A DNA stretch of 64,000 nucleotides from Pseudothauera rhizosphaerae (GTDB lineage Bacteria > Pseudomonadota > Gammaproteobacteria > Burkholderiales > Rhodocyclaceae), in the NCBI RefSeq assembly GCF_004801305.1, contig NZ_SSOD01000006.1:124001-188000 (forward strand). Direction: 5' to 3'. Below the pieces are notes generated by a model, which saw only the letters and a list, made by a program, of their open reading frames with translations, searched no databases and had not been told where the DNA came from. Of this stretch, positions 24,545 to 34,172 are shown piece by piece (the stretch's first letter is position 1; every line of letters starts with the position of its first letter). The position numbers were made by a program, and so were the translations under genes.

Positions 24545-25905
24545 GGCAGCATGGCCGCGGCGATCCTGTCGCGCAGCTTGTAGACCGTGGCGTCCAGGGA
24601 CTTGACCAGCAGGTCCACCAGGCGTCCGATCTGCTGCTTGGTGATGATGAAGGGCGGCGCGATCAGTACGTGGTCGCCGCGGCGGCCGTCCAGCGTGCCG
24701 CCCATGGGATAGACGATGAGGCCGTTGGCGAAGGCAGTTTCGCCCAGCACGCGGTGGAAGCCCAGTTCCGGTTCGAAGGGCTGCTTGGTGGCGCGGTCGA
24801 GGACGAATTCGATGCCGACGAAGAGCCCCCGGCCGCGGATGTCCCCCACGTGCGGGTGGTCGAGCAGGGCCTCGCGCAGGCGGGCGATCAACTCCTCGCC
24901 CATCTTCCTGCTGCGCTCGATCAGCTTGTGCTGCTGGATGTACTTGATGACCGCCACGCCGGCCGTCGCCGCCAGCGGATGGCCCATGTAGGTGTGGCCG
25001 TGCTGGAAGATGTTGCGGCGGTTGTGGAAGGTGTCGACGATGTGGTCGTGCACCAGCGTGGCGCCGATGGGCACGTAGCCGGCGGCCAGGCCCTTGGCCA
25101 GGCAGATCATGTCCGGCACCACGCCGAACTGCTTGATGGCGAACCAGGAGCCGCAGCGCCCCAGGCCGGTCATGACCTCGTCGGCGATCAGGAGCACGTC
25201 GTAGCGGTCGCAGATCTCGCGGATGCGGCGGAAGTAGTTCTCGTGGGGCACCAGCGCGCCGGCGGTGGCGCCCACCACCGGTTCGGCGATGAAGGCGGAG
25301 ACCTTCTCGGGGCCGACTTCGAGGATGGCGCGCTCCAGGTCGTCCGCGCACTCCAGCGCACAGTGGGCCGGGTCCTTGTCGAAGGGACAGCGGTAGCAGT
25401 AACAGGGCGCCACGCGCGGGCGCTGGTAGAGCATGGGCTCGTAGAGCGCGCGCCGCCAGCGGTTGCCGCCGGCGGCCAGCGCCCCCAGGGTGTTGCCGTG
25501 GTAGCTCTGCTCGCGGCCGATCACCATCCATTTTTCCGGCCGCCCCATCTGCACCCAGTAGGCGCGCGCCATCTTGATGGCGGATTCCACCGCCTCCGAG
25601 CCGCCGGAGACGAAATAGGCGTGGTTGAGCCCGCCCGGGGACAGGTCGGCGAGGAGTTCGGCCAGTTCTTCCTGCGGGGCGTTGGTGAACTGGCTGGTGT
25701 GGGCGAACTCCACCCGGTCGAGCTGGGCCTTGAGCGCGGCGACGATTTCCGGCACATCGTGGCCCAGCGCGGAAACCACCGCGCCGCCACAGGCATCCAG
25801 GTAGCGCTTGCCCTTCTGGTCGAACAGGTAGGCGCCCTCCCCGCGCGCGATCACCGGATAGACGGTGAAGGGGTTGCGGTAGAAGACGTGGGTGTCCTCG
25901 TTCAT
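24541..25905 (-). CDS. Class III PLP-dependent aminotransferase
   Basis: 454 residues. Fold-type I aminotransferase of the omega-amino acid/diamine group: SGGSEAVESAIKMARAY, ESYHGNTLGALA-like QSYHGNTLG, DEVMTGLGRCGSWFA, and the PLP-Lys in DMICLAKGLAAGYVPIGATLV, then HGHTYMGHPLA. An insert with four Cys (CYCYRCPF...HCALECADD) near residue 165 could bind a metal and is unusual for the family. It sits between trpE (41 bases upstream) and the BKACE gene. Substrate unknown; the neighbour suggests an amino or keto acid pair. Confidence 0.9.
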   Translation of the reverse strand: MNEDTHVFYRNPFTVYPVIARGEGAYLFDQKGKRYLDACGGAVVSALGHDVPEIVAALKAQLDRVEFAHTSQFTNAPQEELAELLADLSPGGLNHAYFVSGGSEAVESAIKMARAYWVQMGRPEKWMVIGREQSYHGNTLGALAAGGNRWRRALYEPMLYQRPRVAPCYCYRCPFDKDPAHCALECADDLERAILEVGPEKVSAFIAEPVVGATAGALVPHENYFRRIREICDRYDVLLIADEVMTGLGRCGSWFAIKQFGVVPDMICLAKGLAAGYVPIGATLVHDHIVDTFHNRRNIFQHGHTYMGHPLAATAGVAVIKYIQQHKLIERSRKMGEELIARLREALLDHPHVGDIRGRGLFVGIEFVLDRATKQPFEPELGFHRVLGETAFANGLIVYPMGGTLDGRRGDHVLIAPPFIITKQQIGRLVDLLVKSLDATVYKLRDRIAAAMLP

Positions 25906-25946
25906 GCCGGTCTCCTTGCGGTGCGGGGCGCGCCCGCTGCGCGGGA

Positions 25947-27422
25947 TCAGTCGATGCGGGTGTCCAGCCCGGCCTCGGCCATCTCGGCGGCGCGCAACTG
26001 GGCGCGGGCCTTGTTGCGGGTCTCCTGCCATTCGAATTCGGGGTCGGAATCGGCCACGATGCCCGCGCCGGCTTGGACGTGGAGCTGGCCGTCCTTGATC
26101 ACCGCGGTGCGGATGGCGATGGCCAGGTCCATGTCGCCGTGGAAGCCGATGTAGCCCGCGGCACCCGCGTAGATGCCGCGCTTGACCGGCTCCAGTTCGT
26201 CGATGATCTCCATGGCCCGCACCTTGGGCGCGCCCGACACGGTGCCGGCCGGGAAGCTCGCCCGCAGTACGGCCAGCGCGTTGAGCCCTTCCTTGAGCTT
26301 CGCCTCCACGTTGGAGACGATGTGCATGACGTGGGAGTAGCGCTCGATGGCGAACTGCTCGGTCACCCGCACGCTGCCCACCTCGGCCACCCGGCCGGCG
26401 TCGTTGCGCCCCAGGTCCAGCAGTTGCAGATGTTCGGCGCGCTCCTTCTGGTCGGCCAGCAGATCCCGCTCCAGGGCCAGGTCTTCTTCCGGGGTGGCAC
26501 CGCGCTTGCGGGTGCCGGCGATGGGGCGCACGGTCACCTGGCCGTCCTCCAGGCGCACCAGGATCTCCGGCGAGGCGCCGACGACGTGGAAGTCGTCGAA
26601 GTGGAAGTAGAACATGTAGGGCGAGGGGTTCAGGGTGCGGATGGCCCGGTACTGGGCCAGGGGGCTGGCGCCGAAGGGCTTGCTCATGCGCTGGGACAGC
26701 ACCACCTGCATGACGTCCCCGTCCACGATGTACTGCTTGGCGCGCCGCACCGCATCCTTGAAGGCTTCCTCGCCGAAGCTGGAGACTTCCGGCTGGGACT
26801 CGCAGCGGGTCTCCGCGGGAATCTGCACGGGGGCACGCAGGCGGGCGAGGAGTTCCTTGAGGCGCTTCTGGGCGCGCTTGTAGGCGCCGGGCACCTCCGG
26901 CTCCGCATACACCACCAGGGTGAGTTTGCCGGAGAGGTTGTCCACGATGGCGATCTCTTCGGAGAGCAGCAGCACGATGTCCGGCGTGCCGACGGGGTCT
27001 TCCTTCTCCGTCCGGCCCAGGCGCGGCTCGATGTAGCGCACCGTGTCATAGCCGAAGCAGCCCACCAGGCCGCCGGCGAAGCGCGGCAGGTGGTCGCGCG
27101 GCGGCACCTTGATACGCTCCATGAACTCGGCGACGAAGTTGAGCGGGTCGCCGTAGTCGCGCCGCTCCACCAGGCGGTTGCCCGTGAGCAGCAGCGCGGA
27201 GCGGCCGTACACCTCGATGCGGGTGGGCGAGGCGAGGCCGATGAAGGAATAGCGCCCGAAGCGCTCGCCGCCCTGCACGGATTCGAGCAGGTAGGTCCAC
27301 GGCTCGTTGGCGAGCTTCAGGTAGATGGAGAGCGGGGTGTCGAGATCGGCGAAGGTCTCGAGGGTGACCGGAATGCGGTTGTAGCCCTGGGCGGCCAGGG
27401 CGTTGAATTCTTGCTCGCGCAT
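25947..27422 (-). CDS. trpE: Anthranilate synthase component I
   Basis: 491 residues; makes anthranilate from chorismate with ammonia from TrpG. The N-terminal Trp-binding element [18 protein letters not shown] includes the conserved LLES, indicating feedback inhibition by tryptophan. Catalytic motifs: [74 protein letters not shown] and AIRTAVI. A probable leader peptide gene lies 94 bases upstream. trpG, trpD and trpC are on the same strand 3.5 kb downstream. Confidence 0.97.
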   Translation of the reverse strand: MREQEFNALAAQGYNRIPVTLETFADLDTPLSIYLKLANEPWTYLLESVQGGERFGRYSFIGLASPTRIEVYGRSALLLTGNRLVERRDYGDPLNFVAEFMERIKVPPRDHLPRFAGGLVGCFGYDTVRYIEPRLGRTEKEDPVGTPDIVLLLSEEIAIVDNLSGKLTLVVYAEPEVPGAYKRAQKRLKELLARLRAPVQIPAETRCESQPEVSSFGEEAFKDAVRRAKQYIVDGDVMQVVLSQRMSKPFGASPLAQYRAIRTLNPSPYMFYFHFDDFHVVGASPEILVRLEDGQVTVRPIAGTRKRGATPEEDLALERDLLADQKERAEHLQLLDLGRNDAGRVAEVGSVRVTEQFAIERYSHVMHIVSNVEAKLKEGLNALAVLRASFPAGTVSGAPKVRAMEIIDELEPVKRGIYAGAAGYIGFHGDMDLAIAIRTAVIKDGQLHVQAGAGIVADSDPEFEWQETRNKARAQLRAAEMAEAGLDTRID

Positions 27423-27477
27423 GGAGACTCCACGGAAGGCGGTGCGGTACGGACGGGCGGTGGTTGCGGGTGCGGCG

Positions 27478-27509
27478 CCGGGGCGGCCCCGGCCACCCGC
27501 TGCGGGTGG
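27478..27509 (-). promoter_or_regulatory. Hairpins between trpL and trpE (possible attenuator)
   Basis: On the minus-strand transcript directly after the trpL stop: stem with arms 27502-27509 and 27493-27500 (CCACCCGC/GCGGGTGG), then a stem with arms 27487-27492 and 27478-27483 (CCGGGG/CCCCGG). No T-run follows, so a simple intrinsic terminator is not obvious. Control could act through Rho, pausing or access to the trpE ribosome site. Confidence 0.5.
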
Positions 27510-27515
27510 GTGCGT

Positions 27516-27608
27516 TTATCGGCCCGCAGGCCACCAGCGCCAGCCCTGGCGGGCGGCGTGGTCGGGAAGCCTGATGCTGTTGTCCGAAGCCCGGTCTGTG
27601 GGAGTCAC
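27516..27608 (-). CDS. trpL: trp leader peptide
   Basis: 30-residue ORF from GTG at 27608 (VTPTDRASDNSIRL...) ending GWRWWPAGR and stop at 27516-27518. Three Trp codons in four positions near the end are far above chance and mirror attenuator leaders of trp operons. G/C-rich hairpins follow at once, and trpE starts 94 bases downstream. The start codon is uncertain because the ribosome site is weak; the frame is open further upstream into the gph end. Confidence 0.65.
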   Translation of the reverse strand: MTPTDRASDNSIRLPDHAARQGWRWWPAGR

Positions 27609-27676
27609 GATGCGGTCCGGCGGGAGGGTGGCGAAAATGGAAAGATTGTGCGGGCGGACCGGCCGAATCCCTTGTG

Positions 27677-28354
27677 CTACAAGGGTTGCAGGCGGTCCAG
27701 CGCCTCGAGTGCGGTCGATAGTAGCCCATCGCAATCGATGCTGTCCACCGGCATACCCTCGCTGTATCCGTAGCTCACCAGCAGCACCGGCATGCCCGCC
27801 GCGCGGGCGGCCAGCGCGTCGTTGGCCGAGTCGCCGATCATCACCGAACGGTTCGCCGCGACGCCCAGCAGTTCGCAGCCGTGGAAGAGCATCGCGGGGT
27901 CGGGTTTCTTCACCGGCAGGGTATCGCCGGCCACCACCGCGCCGAAGTACGCGACCAGCCCCATGCGTTCGAGCAGCGGAAAGGTGAAGGCCTCGGCCTT
28001 GTTGGTCACCACCGCCAGCCTGCGGCCCTGGGCGCGCAGGATTTCCAGGGTGTCGAGCACGCCGGGGTAGATGCGGGTGTGGCTGCCGTTGACCGCGCCG
28101 TAATGGCGGCGGAACACCGGCAGCGCGGCTTCGATCTCGGCCTCGGTGGCGGAGGCGTCCTCGGTGAGGCAGCGCCGCACCAGGTTGGGAAAACCCTTGC
28201 CGACGAAGCTGTGGATTTCCGCCAGCGAACGCCGCGGGCGGCCCAGTTCGGCCAGCATGCGGTTGGCGCCTTCGGCCAGGTCGGCGATGGTGTCCAGCAG
28301 CGTGCCGTCCAGGTCGAACAGCACCCCGTCGGCGGGATAGCGCAGGGCACTCAT
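27677..28354 (-). CDS. gph: Phosphoglycolate phosphatase
   Basis: 225-residue HAD-family phosphatase removing phosphate from 2-phosphoglycolate. HAD motif [10 protein letters not shown] (nucleophile Asp), motif II VVTNK, motif III Lys in LPVKKPDP, motif [14 protein letters not shown]. The cap region [18 protein letters not shown] matches Gph. The start overlaps the rpe stop (ATGA). A small hairpin CCCTTGT/ACAAGGG spans the stop codon. The order rpe-gph-trpE is common in proteobacteria. Confidence 0.95.
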   Translation of the reverse strand: MSALRYPADGVLFDLDGTLLDTIADLAEGANRMLAELGRPRRSLAEIHSFVGKGFPNLVRRCLTEDASATEAEIEAALPVFRRHYGAVNGSHTRIYPGVLDTLEILRAQGRRLAVVTNKAEAFTFPLLERMGLVAYFGAVVAGDTLPVKKPDPAMLFHGCELLGVAANRSVMIGDSANDALAARAAGMPVLLVSYGYSEGMPVDSIDCDGLLSTALEALDRLQPL

Positions 28355-29049
28355 CGCGGGCCGCTGCCGGCCAGCGCGGCGCGCAGGGCGGCGATCACCG
28401 AGTCGTAGCGGTGGGGGTCCTCGGCCCGGCCCGCGCCGAACACCGCCGACCCGGCGACGAAGGTGTCCGCGCCCGCCGCGGCGATCTCGGCGATGTTGTC
28501 CACCTTCACCCCGCCGTCGATCTCCAGCAGGATGCGCCGCCCGCTCTTGGCCTCGTAGGCGTCCAGCTTCTCCCGCGCCGCGCGCAGCTTGGACAAGGTT
28601 TCGGGGATGAACTTCTGCCCGCCGAAGCCGGGGTTCACGCTCATCAGCAGCACCACGTCGAGCTTGTCCATGACGTGGTCCATCCAGTTCAGCGGCGTGG
28701 CCGGGTTGAACACCAGGCCGGCCTGACAGCCGGCGTCGCGGATCAGCCCCAGGCTGCGGTCCACGTGTTCGGAGGCTTCCGGGTGGAAGGTGATGACGTT
28801 GGCGCCGGCCTTGGCGAAGTCCGGGATGATGCGGTCCACCGGCTTGACCATCAGGTGCACGTCGATGGGGGCGGTGACGTGGGGGCGGATGGCCTCGCAC
28901 ACCAGCGGGCCGATGGTGAGGTTGGGCACGTAATGGTTGTCCATCACGTCGAAATGGATCCAGTCGGCGCCGGCGGCGATGACGTTCCTGACCTCCTCGC
29001 CCAGGCGGGCGAAATCGGCGGACAGGATGCTGGGGGCGATGCGGAACAT
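28351..29049 (-). CDS. rpe: Ribulose-phosphate 3-epimerase
   Basis: 232 residues, TIM-barrel epimerase interconverting ribulose-5-P and xylulose-5-P. Motifs: [34 protein letters not shown] (metal-binding His and Asp), [45 protein letters not shown] and [13 protein letters not shown]. Complete and typical in length. First gene of the rpe-gph unit; a short gap separates it from the GspE-like gene upstream. Confidence 0.97.
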   Translation of the reverse strand: MFRIAPSILSADFARLGEEVRNVIAAGADWIHFDVMDNHYVPNLTIGPLVCEAIRPHVTAPIDVHLMVKPVDRIIPDFAKAGANVITFHPEASEHVDRSLGLIRDAGCQAGLVFNPATPLNWMDHVMDKLDVVLLMSVNPGFGGQKFIPETLSKLRAAREKLDAYEAKSGRRILLEIDGGVKVDNIAEIAAAGADTFVAGSAVFGAGRAEDPHRYDSVIAALRAALAGSGPR

Positions 29050-29105
29050 GGGGAGACTCCGGGCGGGGTTCAGCGCGGAATTCTATCCCGAAGCGCGCGC
29101 CGGCT

Positions 29106-31463
29106 TCAGCGCATGCACACCTTGCGCACCTGGGCGAGGTCGGTGATGCCGGCGAGCACCTTTTCGATGCCGTCCTGACGCAGCGTGCGCATGCCCTGCT
29201 CCAGCGCCCGGGCGAACAGTTCCCTGACGTGGGCGCGCTCCTGCACGAGTTGGCGGATCGCGTCGGTGCCGATCATCAGTTCATGCAGGCCCACGCGGCC
29301 GCGGTAGCCCTTGTTGCACTCCTGACAGCCGACCGGCCGGTACAGCGTGAAGCGGCCCTGTTCGTCCGCCCAGTTCGCGCGCCATTCGGACAGCACGCGG
29401 ACGCGGGCCACGTGGGGGTCCTCCTGAAACTCGGGGGTCAGGTGCATGTCGGCACAGTATTCGTCCAGCAGGTGGCCGATTTCGGCCTCGTCCGGATGGT
29501 AGGCTTCCCGGCACTGGGTGCACAGCCGCCGCGCCAGGCGCTGGGCCAGCACGCCGAGCAGGGCATCGGAGAAGTTGAAGGGGTCCATGCCCATGTCGAG
29601 CAGGCGGACGATGGATTCCGGCGCGCTGTTGGTGTGCAGCGTGGTCAGCACCAGGTGGCCGGTCAGCGAAGCCTCGATGCCGATGGACATGGTCTCCTGG
29701 TCGCGCATTTCGCCGACCATGATGATGTCCGGGTCGGCGCGCAGGAAGGCGCGCATCAGCACGGCGAAATCCAGCCCGGCCTTGCGGTTGACCTGCACCT
29801 GGCGCAGCCCCTTCTGGGTGATTTCCACCGGGTCCTCGGCGGTCCATATCTTTGCCTCGGGCGTGTTCAGGAACCCCAGGATGGAATGCAGCGTGGTGGT
29901 CTTGCCCGAGCCGGTGGGGCCGCAGACGAAGAAGATGCCGTAGGGCTGGCTGATGACTTCGCGCAGGCGGGCGTGATTGGCGGACGAGAGGCCGAGCCTG
30001 TCCAGCGGAATGGGCTCGTTGCTGGCCAGGATGCGCATCACCACGTCCTCGGTGCCGCCCGCGGTGGGCAATGTGGCCACGCGCAGCTCGATGTCCAGCG
30101 GGGCGTACTTGCGGAAGCGGATCTTGCCGTCCTGCGGCCGGCGGCGCTCGGAGATGTCCAGGTCGCACATGATCTTGATGCGCGTGACGAGCGGGTTGCG
30201 GTAGCTCGCCGGCACCTCTATGTAGGGCACCAGTGCACCGTCGCGGCGGAAGCGGATCAGGGTCTTGTCCTTGCCGGGGCGCGGTTCGATGTGGATGTCG
30301 GAGGCGCCCTGGCGGTGGGCGTCGATGATGATCTTGTTCACCAGCTTGACGAGTTCGTTGTCGACCGCGGCATTGACGTCGTCGCTGATCGAAGCCTCGT
30401 GCTCCTCCTCCGCCAGGTCGGAGAGCAGGTCGTCCACCGAGGCCGCGTCCAGCGAGGACTCGAAGAACTGGTTCACCGTGCGCTCGAACTCGTCGCGCGT
30501 GGTGACGCGGAAGGCCAGCCGCGCACGCGGGAATACGTTGTTGGCGATGCGCGAGGTGCGAATCTGCTCCGGGTCTACGGCCATGATGACCAGCCCCTCG
30601 CGGGCTTCCTCCAGCGGCAGCCAGTGGGTCTGCTGCACGTACTCGCGCTTGATGTGGCGCAGCAGGTCCATGGGCTTGATGCGATCGGCCCGGTAGGGCT
30701 CGTAGGGCACGCCGTAGAAGCGCGCCGCCGCCTCGCCCAGCTCCCCATGGGACAGGCCGTAGTCGTCGATCAGCATGCGCTCCGTGGACATGCCCTGCTC
30801 GCGGGCGAGCCGGGTGGCTTCGCCGAGCTCATCGACGGTGACGCGGCCGTCGGCCACCAGCCCATCGAAGCGCGAGCGCAACGCCGCCGGCGCGGTCCTG
30901 TGCTTGGCGAAGGCCACGCCGAGCGCCTGCACCAGACCGAGCAGGCCTTCCTCGGCAACCGTGGAGAAGCGCCCGCCATCCTTGGCGTTCATGAACTGGA
31001 TGACACCTTCGAGCTGGCCGCTCTCCGGTTCGACGATGGGGGCGGCGAGCATCGCCTGGGTGTGGAAACCCGAGCGCTCGTCCACGTCCTTGCGGAAGTG
31101 CAGCGCGGGCGACAGGGCGTGCAACTCGTCCTCGTCGTACACGTCGGCGATGTTGACCAGGGTGCGGCGGCAGGCGACGTAGCCGGCGATGCTCTGCTCG
31201 TCGATGGGCAGGCGGATGTTGCGCACGGCGCGCAGGCCGATCTTGACCTTGGTCACGATGGCGTCGCCGCCGTCGTCCAGCGTGTAGATGCTCAGGCGCT
31301 CGGCATCGAACAGGGCGCAGATGTCGCTGGCCAGCTCGAAGACGATCTGGTCGATGTCGAGGGCCGAGTGAATGCGGTTGGTGATCGCCTGCAGGCCCTT
31401 GAAAAAGGCGAGGCGCCGGGACACGTCGCCGCCCGCAGCCGTTCTGGTATGGGATGCATTCAT
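29106..31463 (-). CDS. GspE/PilB-type secretion ATPase with N-terminal GAF domain
   Basis: 785 residues from ATG 31463 (MNASHTRTAAGG). Residues about 20-190 form a GAF sensor domain (DIDQIVFELASDICALFDAERLSIYTL). About 200-360 is a MshEN-type domain, which in relatives binds c-di-GMP. The remainder is a type II secretion/type IV pilus ATPase: Walker A FVCGPTGSGKTTTLHS, Asp box near KIWTAEDPVEI, Walker B DPDIIMVGEMRDQET, and the zinc tetracysteine CTQC...CQEC. Such GAF-fused PulE-like ATPases occur outside pilus operons. Neighbours are a cyclic-nucleotide phosphodiesterase, an FHA protein and a PP2C phosphatase, so the locus looks regulatory. Confidence 0.9.
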   Translation of the reverse strand: MNASHTRTAAGGDVSRRLAFFKGLQAITNRIHSALDIDQIVFELASDICALFDAERLSIYTLDDGGDAIVTKVKIGLRAVRNIRLPIDEQSIAGYVACRRTLVNIADVYDEDELHALSPALHFRKDVDERSGFHTQAMLAAPIVEPESGQLEGVIQFMNAKDGGRFSTVAEEGLLGLVQALGVAFAKHRTAPAALRSRFDGLVADGRVTVDELGEATRLAREQGMSTERMLIDDYGLSHGELGEAAARFYGVPYEPYRADRIKPMDLLRHIKREYVQQTHWLPLEEAREGLVIMAVDPEQIRTSRIANNVFPRARLAFRVTTRDEFERTVNQFFESSLDAASVDDLLSDLAEEEHEASISDDVNAAVDNELVKLVNKIIIDAHRQGASDIHIEPRPGKDKTLIRFRRDGALVPYIEVPASYRNPLVTRIKIMCDLDISERRRPQDGKIRFRKYAPLDIELRVATLPTAGGTEDVVMRILASNEPIPLDRLGLSSANHARLREVISQPYGIFFVCGPTGSGKTTTLHSILGFLNTPEAKIWTAEDPVEITQKGLRQVQVNRKAGLDFAVLMRAFLRADPDIIMVGEMRDQETMSIGIEASLTGHLVLTTLHTNSAPESIVRLLDMGMDPFNFSDALLGVLAQRLARRLCTQCREAYHPDEAEIGHLLDEYCADMHLTPEFQEDPHVARVRVLSEWRANWADEQGRFTLYRPVGCQECNKGYRGRVGLHELMIGTDAIRQLVQERAHVRELFARALEQGMRTLRQDGIEKVLAGITDLAQVRKVCMR

Positions 31464-31556
31464 GCGCGTTCCTGCCTTGTTGGGGCGCCGCACCCGGTGC
31501 ATCGGCACACCGCCCGGCGACGATACGGAAAGTGGACCGTGCCCGCCCTGCCGGGT

Positions 31557-32324
31557 TCAGAACGCCAGCACCTGCCCCTGTTCGAGCGCGCGCGGCCGCA
31601 GGCGGCCGCGGTAGCCATCGAGCTGCGCCATGATGCGCTCGCCGACGCCCGGCTTGAGGTGGCTGACATGGACCTGCGGCGACACGGTGATCTCGTCCAG
31701 CATCGCCGCCAGCAGGTTCGGGCACAGGTGGCGCGAGGCGAGCGCCAGGCCGTGCTGCTCGTCGGGGAAGGCGGTCTCCACGATCAGGTGGCGCAGCGCG
31801 GGCTGCTGGTTGATGGCCGCGATCAAGGGCTTGCTGTAGGTGGTGTCGCCCGTATAGAGCAATTGGCCGGCGCCGCTGTCCAGGCAGTAGCCGACGGCGG
31901 GCACCGTATGGTGCGCCGGCACCGAGGTGATCGCCCGCCCGCCCAGGCGCACGCGCTCGCCGACCTTGATGGACTGAAAGCGCAGGTAGGGGCGATGGCG
32001 GTTGGGGATGGCGGTGAAATCCGGCCAGATCAGCCAGTTGAAGATGTGCGAGCGCAGGATGCGGATGGTTTCCGGGGTGCCGTAGACGGTGAGCGGAAAA
32101 TGGCGCGCTTCGCCGACGGAATCCACCAGCAGCGGAATGGAGGCGATGTGGTCCAGGTGGGCGTGGGTGACGAAGACGTGGTCGATCGCCCGCAGCGCAT
32201 CCAGTTCGAGGTCGCCGACGCCGGTACCGCAGTCGAGCAGGATGTCGCCATCGACCAGAAAGCCCGTGGTCCGCGACCTGGCTCCGCCGATGCCACCACT
32301 ACAGCCGAGTACCGTCAGTTCCAT
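31557..32324 (-). CDS. Class II 3',5'-cyclic-nucleotide phosphodiesterase (metallo-beta-lactamase fold)
   Basis: 255 residues starting MELTVLGCSGGIGG. The metal site THAHLDHIASIPLL corresponds to the HxHLDH signature of class II cAMP phosphodiesterases; further ligands appear in VPAHHTVPAVGY, LLYTGDTTY and VSHLKPGVGE. Hydrolysis of cAMP is predicted, though related enzymes of this fold cut other cyclic phosphates. Length fits. It lies between the GAF-ATPase and FHA genes on the same strand. Confidence 0.82.
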   Translation of the reverse strand: MELTVLGCSGGIGGARSRTTGFLVDGDILLDCGTGVGDLELDALRAIDHVFVTHAHLDHIASIPLLVDSVGEARHFPLTVYGTPETIRILRSHIFNWLIWPDFTAIPNRHRPYLRFQSIKVGERVRLGGRAITSVPAHHTVPAVGYCLDSGAGQLLYTGDTTYSKPLIAAINQQPALRHLIVETAFPDEQHGLALASRHLCPNLLAAMLDEITVSPQVHVSHLKPGVGERIMAQLDGYRGRLRPRALEQGQVLAF

Positions 32325-32454
32325 GCGGGAATTCCACCAGCCGGCTCGCGGCCGGTCGAAAGGCTGCACGCCACACCGGCACCAAGCCTAACACCGGCGT
32401 CCCGCGTCATGGGCTGCACAAAATCACACCCGTGGCCATCTCCGGCACAGCACT

Positions 32455-33177
32455 TCAGGCGCGCAGGAAGAACTCCATCTTGATCCCCGCGATCTCGATG
32501 ATGTCGTGGTCTTCCAGGCGGCGCGCCTGGGCATCGAGGGTGCCGCCGTTGACGGTGGGGAAGGTCGCGCCTTCCACGTGGGTGATGTAGTAGCCGTGCG
32601 GGCGGCGCGTGATCACCGCGACCTGGTTGCCCGGCTTGCCCAGCGTGGTCAGGGACTTGGTCAACACCAGCTCGCGTCCGGCGTTGGCCCCGCTCAGCAC
32701 CTGGATGATGCCGGTGGGCAACTCGGACGCAGCCGCCTCGTCGCCGCGCTCCAGCGCCTCGGGAGTGAACACCTGGGTGGCGGTGTGGGTGCGCTCCGCA
32801 GTGGGCGTGAACGCGTCCACCTCCGGCCTGCCGATGGTGTTGACGGTGCCGGTGGCGATCAGGTCGAAGGAACCCAGGCCGGAGGGCGTCGCATCCACGA
32901 GGAACTTGAGGCGGTACTTGCCCAGTTCGATCACGTCGTGATTCTTGAGCACGTGCTTCTTGACCTGCTGCCCGTTCACGTACGTGCCGTTGGTGCTGTT
33001 GAGGTCTTCGAGGAAGGCGTCGTTGAGAATGCTGACGATCACCGCGTGATGGCCGCTGATGGCCAGATTGTCGATCTGGATGTCATTGTCCGGTTTGCGG
33101 CCGATGGTGGTTTTCTCCTTCTTGAGAATGACCTCCTTGAGCACCAGACCGTCCATACTGAGGATCAACTTCGGCAT
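32455..33177 (-). CDS. Protein with two FHA domains
   Basis: 240-residue cytoplasmic protein. The first FHA domain (about 1-95) has the phosphothreonine-binding residues: IGRKPDNDIQIDN, SGHHAVIV and NSTNGTYVNGQQV. A linker of about 45 residues follows, then a second, less conserved FHA domain (LTTLGKPGNQVAVITRRPHGYYI...GGTLDAQARRLEDHDIIEIAG) that lacks the NG pair in its usual form. FHA proteins dock on phosphorylated partners. The adjacent PP2C phosphatase gene would reverse such phosphorylation; no kinase gene is in the window. Confidence 0.9.
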   Translation of the reverse strand: MPKLILSMDGLVLKEVILKKEKTTIGRKPDNDIQIDNLAISGHHAVIVSILNDAFLEDLNSTNGTYVNGQQVKKHVLKNHDVIELGKYRLKFLVDATPSGLGSFDLIATGTVNTIGRPEVDAFTPTAERTHTATQVFTPEALERGDEAAASELPTGIIQVLSGANAGRELVLTKSLTTLGKPGNQVAVITRRPHGYYITHVEGATFPTVNGGTLDAQARRLEDHDIIEIAGIKMEFFLRA

Positions 33178-33242
33178 CGCCCTTCACCCATTCATTCATT
33201 CCGGCCCGGACCTGCGCCGGGCCACCCGCGCATGCGCGCGCT

Positions 33243-33992
33243 TCAGTTCACCGCGCAGGCCAGCACCACGGTGACGTTATCCCGTCCGCCGGCCGCATTG
33301 GCGAGCGCCACCAGTGCCGCCGCGCGCTCGTCGAGACTCCGGTCGCCGGCCAGCGCAGCGGCGATCACGTCGTCGCCGACCATGTCGGTCAGACCGTCCG
33401 AGCACAGCAACAGCAGGTCACCCGCCTGCAGGTCGGTGTGCGCCACTTCGACCTCCACGTCCGGCGCCACACCCAGCGCCCGCGTGAGCATGCCACGAAA
33501 CGGCGCCTTGCTGGCCTGCTCCGCGGAAATCATGCCCCCATCGACCAGTTCCTGCAACATGGTGTGGTCATGGGTGAGCTGTTCCAGCGCACCACCGCGA
33601 TAGCGGTACAGGCGCGAATCGCCCACGCCCGCGAACACCAGCCCGTCCGCATCCGCCACCAGGGCCACCAGGGTCGCCCCCATGCCGAGAAAGCCGCGTT
33701 CGCGGGCGGCCGCGTCGAGCACGGCGGAATTCGCACCGTTCACCGCCGCGAGCATCCCCTGTTCGCAATCGCCGTCCCCCGCCGCTTCGGCGAAATGGCG
33801 CTCCATCTCGCTGCAGAAGGTATCGACCACGATGCGGGCCGCCACGTCGCCGCCGCGATGCCCGCCCATGCCGTCGGCCAGCACCGCATAGGCGCGCTCC
33901 GGCACGATCCGGAACGCGTCCTCGTTGCGCGTACGCTGGCGGCCGATGTCACTGAGCGCGGCCCAGCGAACACCGAGGGAAGAGGCTGGCAT
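33243..33992 (-). CDS. PP2C-family serine/threonine phosphatase
   Basis: 249 residues from ATG 33992. Metal-binding Asp residues sit in RTRNEDAF, VLADGMGGHRGGDVA, LLLLCSDGLTDMV and GGRDNVTVVLA, all matching PP2C motifs. Soluble with no extra domain; the bacterial Stp/PppA type. In proteobacteria such genes pair with FHA proteins and Ser/Thr kinases controlling secretion or stress pathways. The FHA gene is 65 bases downstream on the same strand. Confidence 0.93.
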   Translation of the reverse strand: MPASSLGVRWAALSDIGRQRTRNEDAFRIVPERAYAVLADGMGGHRGGDVAARIVVDTFCSEMERHFAEAAGDGDCEQGMLAAVNGANSAVLDAAARERGFLGMGATLVALVADADGLVFAGVGDSRLYRYRGGALEQLTHDHTMLQELVDGGMISAEQASKAPFRGMLTRALGVAPDVEVEVAHTDLQAGDLLLLCSDGLTDMVGDDVIAAALAGDRSLDERAAALVALANAAGGRDNVTVVLACAVN

Positions 33993-34121
33993 CCGATACT
34001 CCCGGACAGGCTGGCAGCCGGAGGAACGAGGCATGCTGGGGCTCCGGCACATGCGCCGCATTCTAGCAGCGGGCGCGACGGGCTGTCGCGCGCACTGCGC
34101 GAACTGTGCCGCGGCGGGAGC

Positions 34122-34148
34122 AAAAAAAGGCGCCGGTTTCCCGGCGCC
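34122..34148 (-). terminator. Rho-independent terminator of sucCD
   Basis: Minus-strand stem with 8-bp arms GGCGCCGG/CCGGCGCC (34141-34148 and 34129-34136), followed on that strand by seven T (34122-34128). It begins 25 bases after the sucD stop. Textbook form. Confidence 0.93.
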
Positions 34149-34172
34149 CTTTCCAGCCAGCGTGCGCTGCGT

